In this document: positions 7,772-8,571 of the stretch, piece after piece
Numbering within the stretch: position 1 is the stretch's first letter
Layout: the number at the start of each line of letters is the position of its first letter
NCBI GenBank assembly: GCA_029938185.1
Contig: JAOZVK010000231.1
Coordinates: forward strand, 1 to 8,571
DNA length: 8,571 bases
Reading direction: 5' to 3'
Source: Bacteroidales bacterium
Lineage (GTDB): Bacteria; Bacteroidota; Bacteroidia; Bacteroidales; JAOZVK01
The notes under the pieces: model-generated
Told to the model about the DNA's origin: nothing
Database searches by the model: none
What the model saw: the letters and a program-made list of their open reading frames with translations, nothing else
Translations under genes and position numbers: made by a program

Positions 7772-7789
7772 TGTTGTTTTTAAACAACA
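7772..7789 (-). terminator. hairpin just after the sigma-factor stop codon
   Basis: TGTTGTTT pairs with AAACAACA across two bases, so about 7 bp with a 4-nt loop in practice. It starts a few bases after the TAA. On the minus strand CATTTTA follows. It is a weak to moderate terminator candidate, the first of two after this gene. Confidence 0.4.
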
Positions 7790-7792
7790 GAG

Positions 7793-8443
7793 TTAGGGTA
7801 GAGTAATAAAAGGCTCAGATTTTATAATTTGGTGAAGAACAGCAAGTACAAGAATAGTATCGTAGTCTTTAAATTTTTTGCGAAATATAATCAAACTTCG
7901 ACTAAGTAGGTTACTTACAGATTGTTTTGCCATTGATTTTGTTTCGCTTATTTCATTAATAGATAAGCCGCAGTAAAATCGTAAATAGAGTATTTCTCGT
8001 TGTTTTGAGGATAATTTTTTGAGTAATAGATTAATTATTTGTTTTTTCGTTGTTTGTGTTTCTTGTTCAATAATAAAATCTTCGGGCGAAATAACAAAAT
8101 TAGTTTCTAATTTATGGTTTTCTTCTGGTAATAGTCTGCTGAAAATATTTTTATTTTGAGGTTTTAGAAGCTTGTTTCTTTGCATTTTAAATAAGTAAGC
8201 TTTTACATATTTAACTTCCGATAAAGTTTGTCTTTTCTCCCACAATTGTATAAAAATTTCTTGTATTGCATCAACCGTTCTATCTTCACATTTACTTATT
8301 TTTAGACCATAAAAATACAGTTCGTTATAATATTTGTGAAATAGAATTTTCAATGCATCAGGATTTTCTTTTTTTAGTTCTTCCCAAAGCTGAATATCAG
8401 TAAAATTTGAAATATCTCTATTCTTAGAAGTGTCGGAAACCAT
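7793..8443 (-). CDS. ECF-type RNA polymerase sigma factor
   Basis: The 216-residue protein is a sigma-70 family ECF factor of the Bacteroidota type paired with FecR. Region 2 covers about 30-95 (ALKILFHKYYNELYFYGL, AIQEIFIQLWEKR, KAYLFKMQRN), used for core binding and -10 recognition. Region 4 covers about 138-190 (LKKLSSKQREILYLRFYCGL, then the helix-turn-helix SINEISETKSMAKQSVSNLL), used for -35 recognition. The tail to residue 216 is fairly hydrophobic (TILVLAVLHQII), unlike the charged tails of many relatives. I chose the ATG at 8443; an in-frame TTG at 8452 would add three residues. It is expected to be held by the FecR protein encoded next and to drive this locus when released; that link is inferred from gene order and family knowledge. 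Confidence 0.93.
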   Translation of the reverse strand: MVSDTSKNRDISNFTDIQLWEELKKENPDALKILFHKYYNELYFYGLKISKCEDRTVDAIQEIFIQLWEKRQTLSEVKYVKAYLFKMQRNKLLKPQNKNIFSRLLPEENHKLETNFVISPEDFIIEQETQTTKKQIINLLLKKLSSKQREILYLRFYCGLSINEISETKSMAKQSVSNLLSRSLIIFRKKFKDYDTILVLAVLHQIIKSEPFITLP

Positions 8444-8501
8444 AATTTTCAACTAATATTTTTCAAGCTGTGCAATTAAATATGAAATTGTAAAACTCGT
8501 T

Positions 8502-8530
8502 AAAAACTATATGTAATTCTACTTTACGAA
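8502..8530 (-). promoter_or_regulatory. tentative sigma-gene promoter overlapping the right inverted repeat
   Basis: On the minus strand TAGTTTTT (8502-8509) matches the Bacteroidota -7 consensus TAnnTTTG at 7 of 8 positions. A poor -33 candidate, TTC (8528-8530), lies 18 bases upstream inside the 26-bp repeat. In AT-rich DNA such matches are common by chance. Confidence 0.2.
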
Positions 8531-8537
8531 CTTAAAA
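8512..8537 (-). repeat. right copy of 26-bp perfect inverted repeat
   Basis: Exact reverse complement of 31-56, so the two copies bound an 8507-bp segment containing all five genes. This copy lies about 70 bp upstream of the sigma-factor start codon, in its probable promoter region. The bases immediately outside and inside the two copies do not match. Confidence 0.9.
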
Positions 8538-8571
8538 GATATTGAAAATAAAATGTTTAGCATTCTTTAGT

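Noticed and set aside
8444..8452. TTG start for the sigma factor at 8452
   Set aside because: An ATG three codons downstream gives a normal N-terminus.
1..8571. CRISPR array, tRNA, rRNA or circular contig ends
   Set aside because: No regularly spaced repeats with spacers, no tRNA- or rRNA-like sequence, and the two ends do not overlap directly.

Overview
The window is one complete outer-membrane uptake and signalling locus from a member of the Bacteroidota. Five lines point there: a SusC/SusD pair, Bacteroidota-style surface lipoproteins (Cys followed by acidic residues), an anti-sigma factor of the FecR plus DUF4974 type, no clear Shine-Dalgarno sequences, and strongly AT-rich DNA. Genus and substrate cannot be read from the sequence. 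All genes lie on the minus strand, so transcription runs from high to low coordinates.

In reading order: an ECF sigma factor (8443-7793); a 168-bp gap with three AT-rich hairpins; a FecR-type anti-sigma factor (7624-6590); a SusC-like TonB-dependent transducer with an extra N-terminal STN signalling domain (6561-3109); a SusD-like lipoprotein (2961-1483); and a FIVAR-like plus LamG-like lipoprotein (1412-357). A perfect 16-bp-stem hairpin at 292-327 closes the unit. Positions 1-356 hold no gene, only repeats and hairpins. By family knowledge, the expected circuit is ligand capture by SusD and the LamG protein, passage through SusC, contact of the SusC STN domain with FecR in the periplasm, and release of the sigma factor to transcribe the locus. 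No degradative enzyme is present.

Two features stand out. First, the susC gene is interrupted by a 75-bp insertion made of a perfect 37-bp direct repeat plus 38 bp of unrelated sequence with an in-frame TAA. The two halves remain in the same frame, and loss of exactly one 75-bp unit would give an intact 1125-residue SusC. This could be a reversible OFF state, a fresh lesion, or an assembly join error. Second, a perfect 26-bp inverted repeat (31-56 and 8512-8537) brackets the entire locus, as expected of an invertible or mobile cassette, although no recombinase is encoded here. A smaller oddity is a degenerate intergenic element found both after the last gene and between susC and susD.
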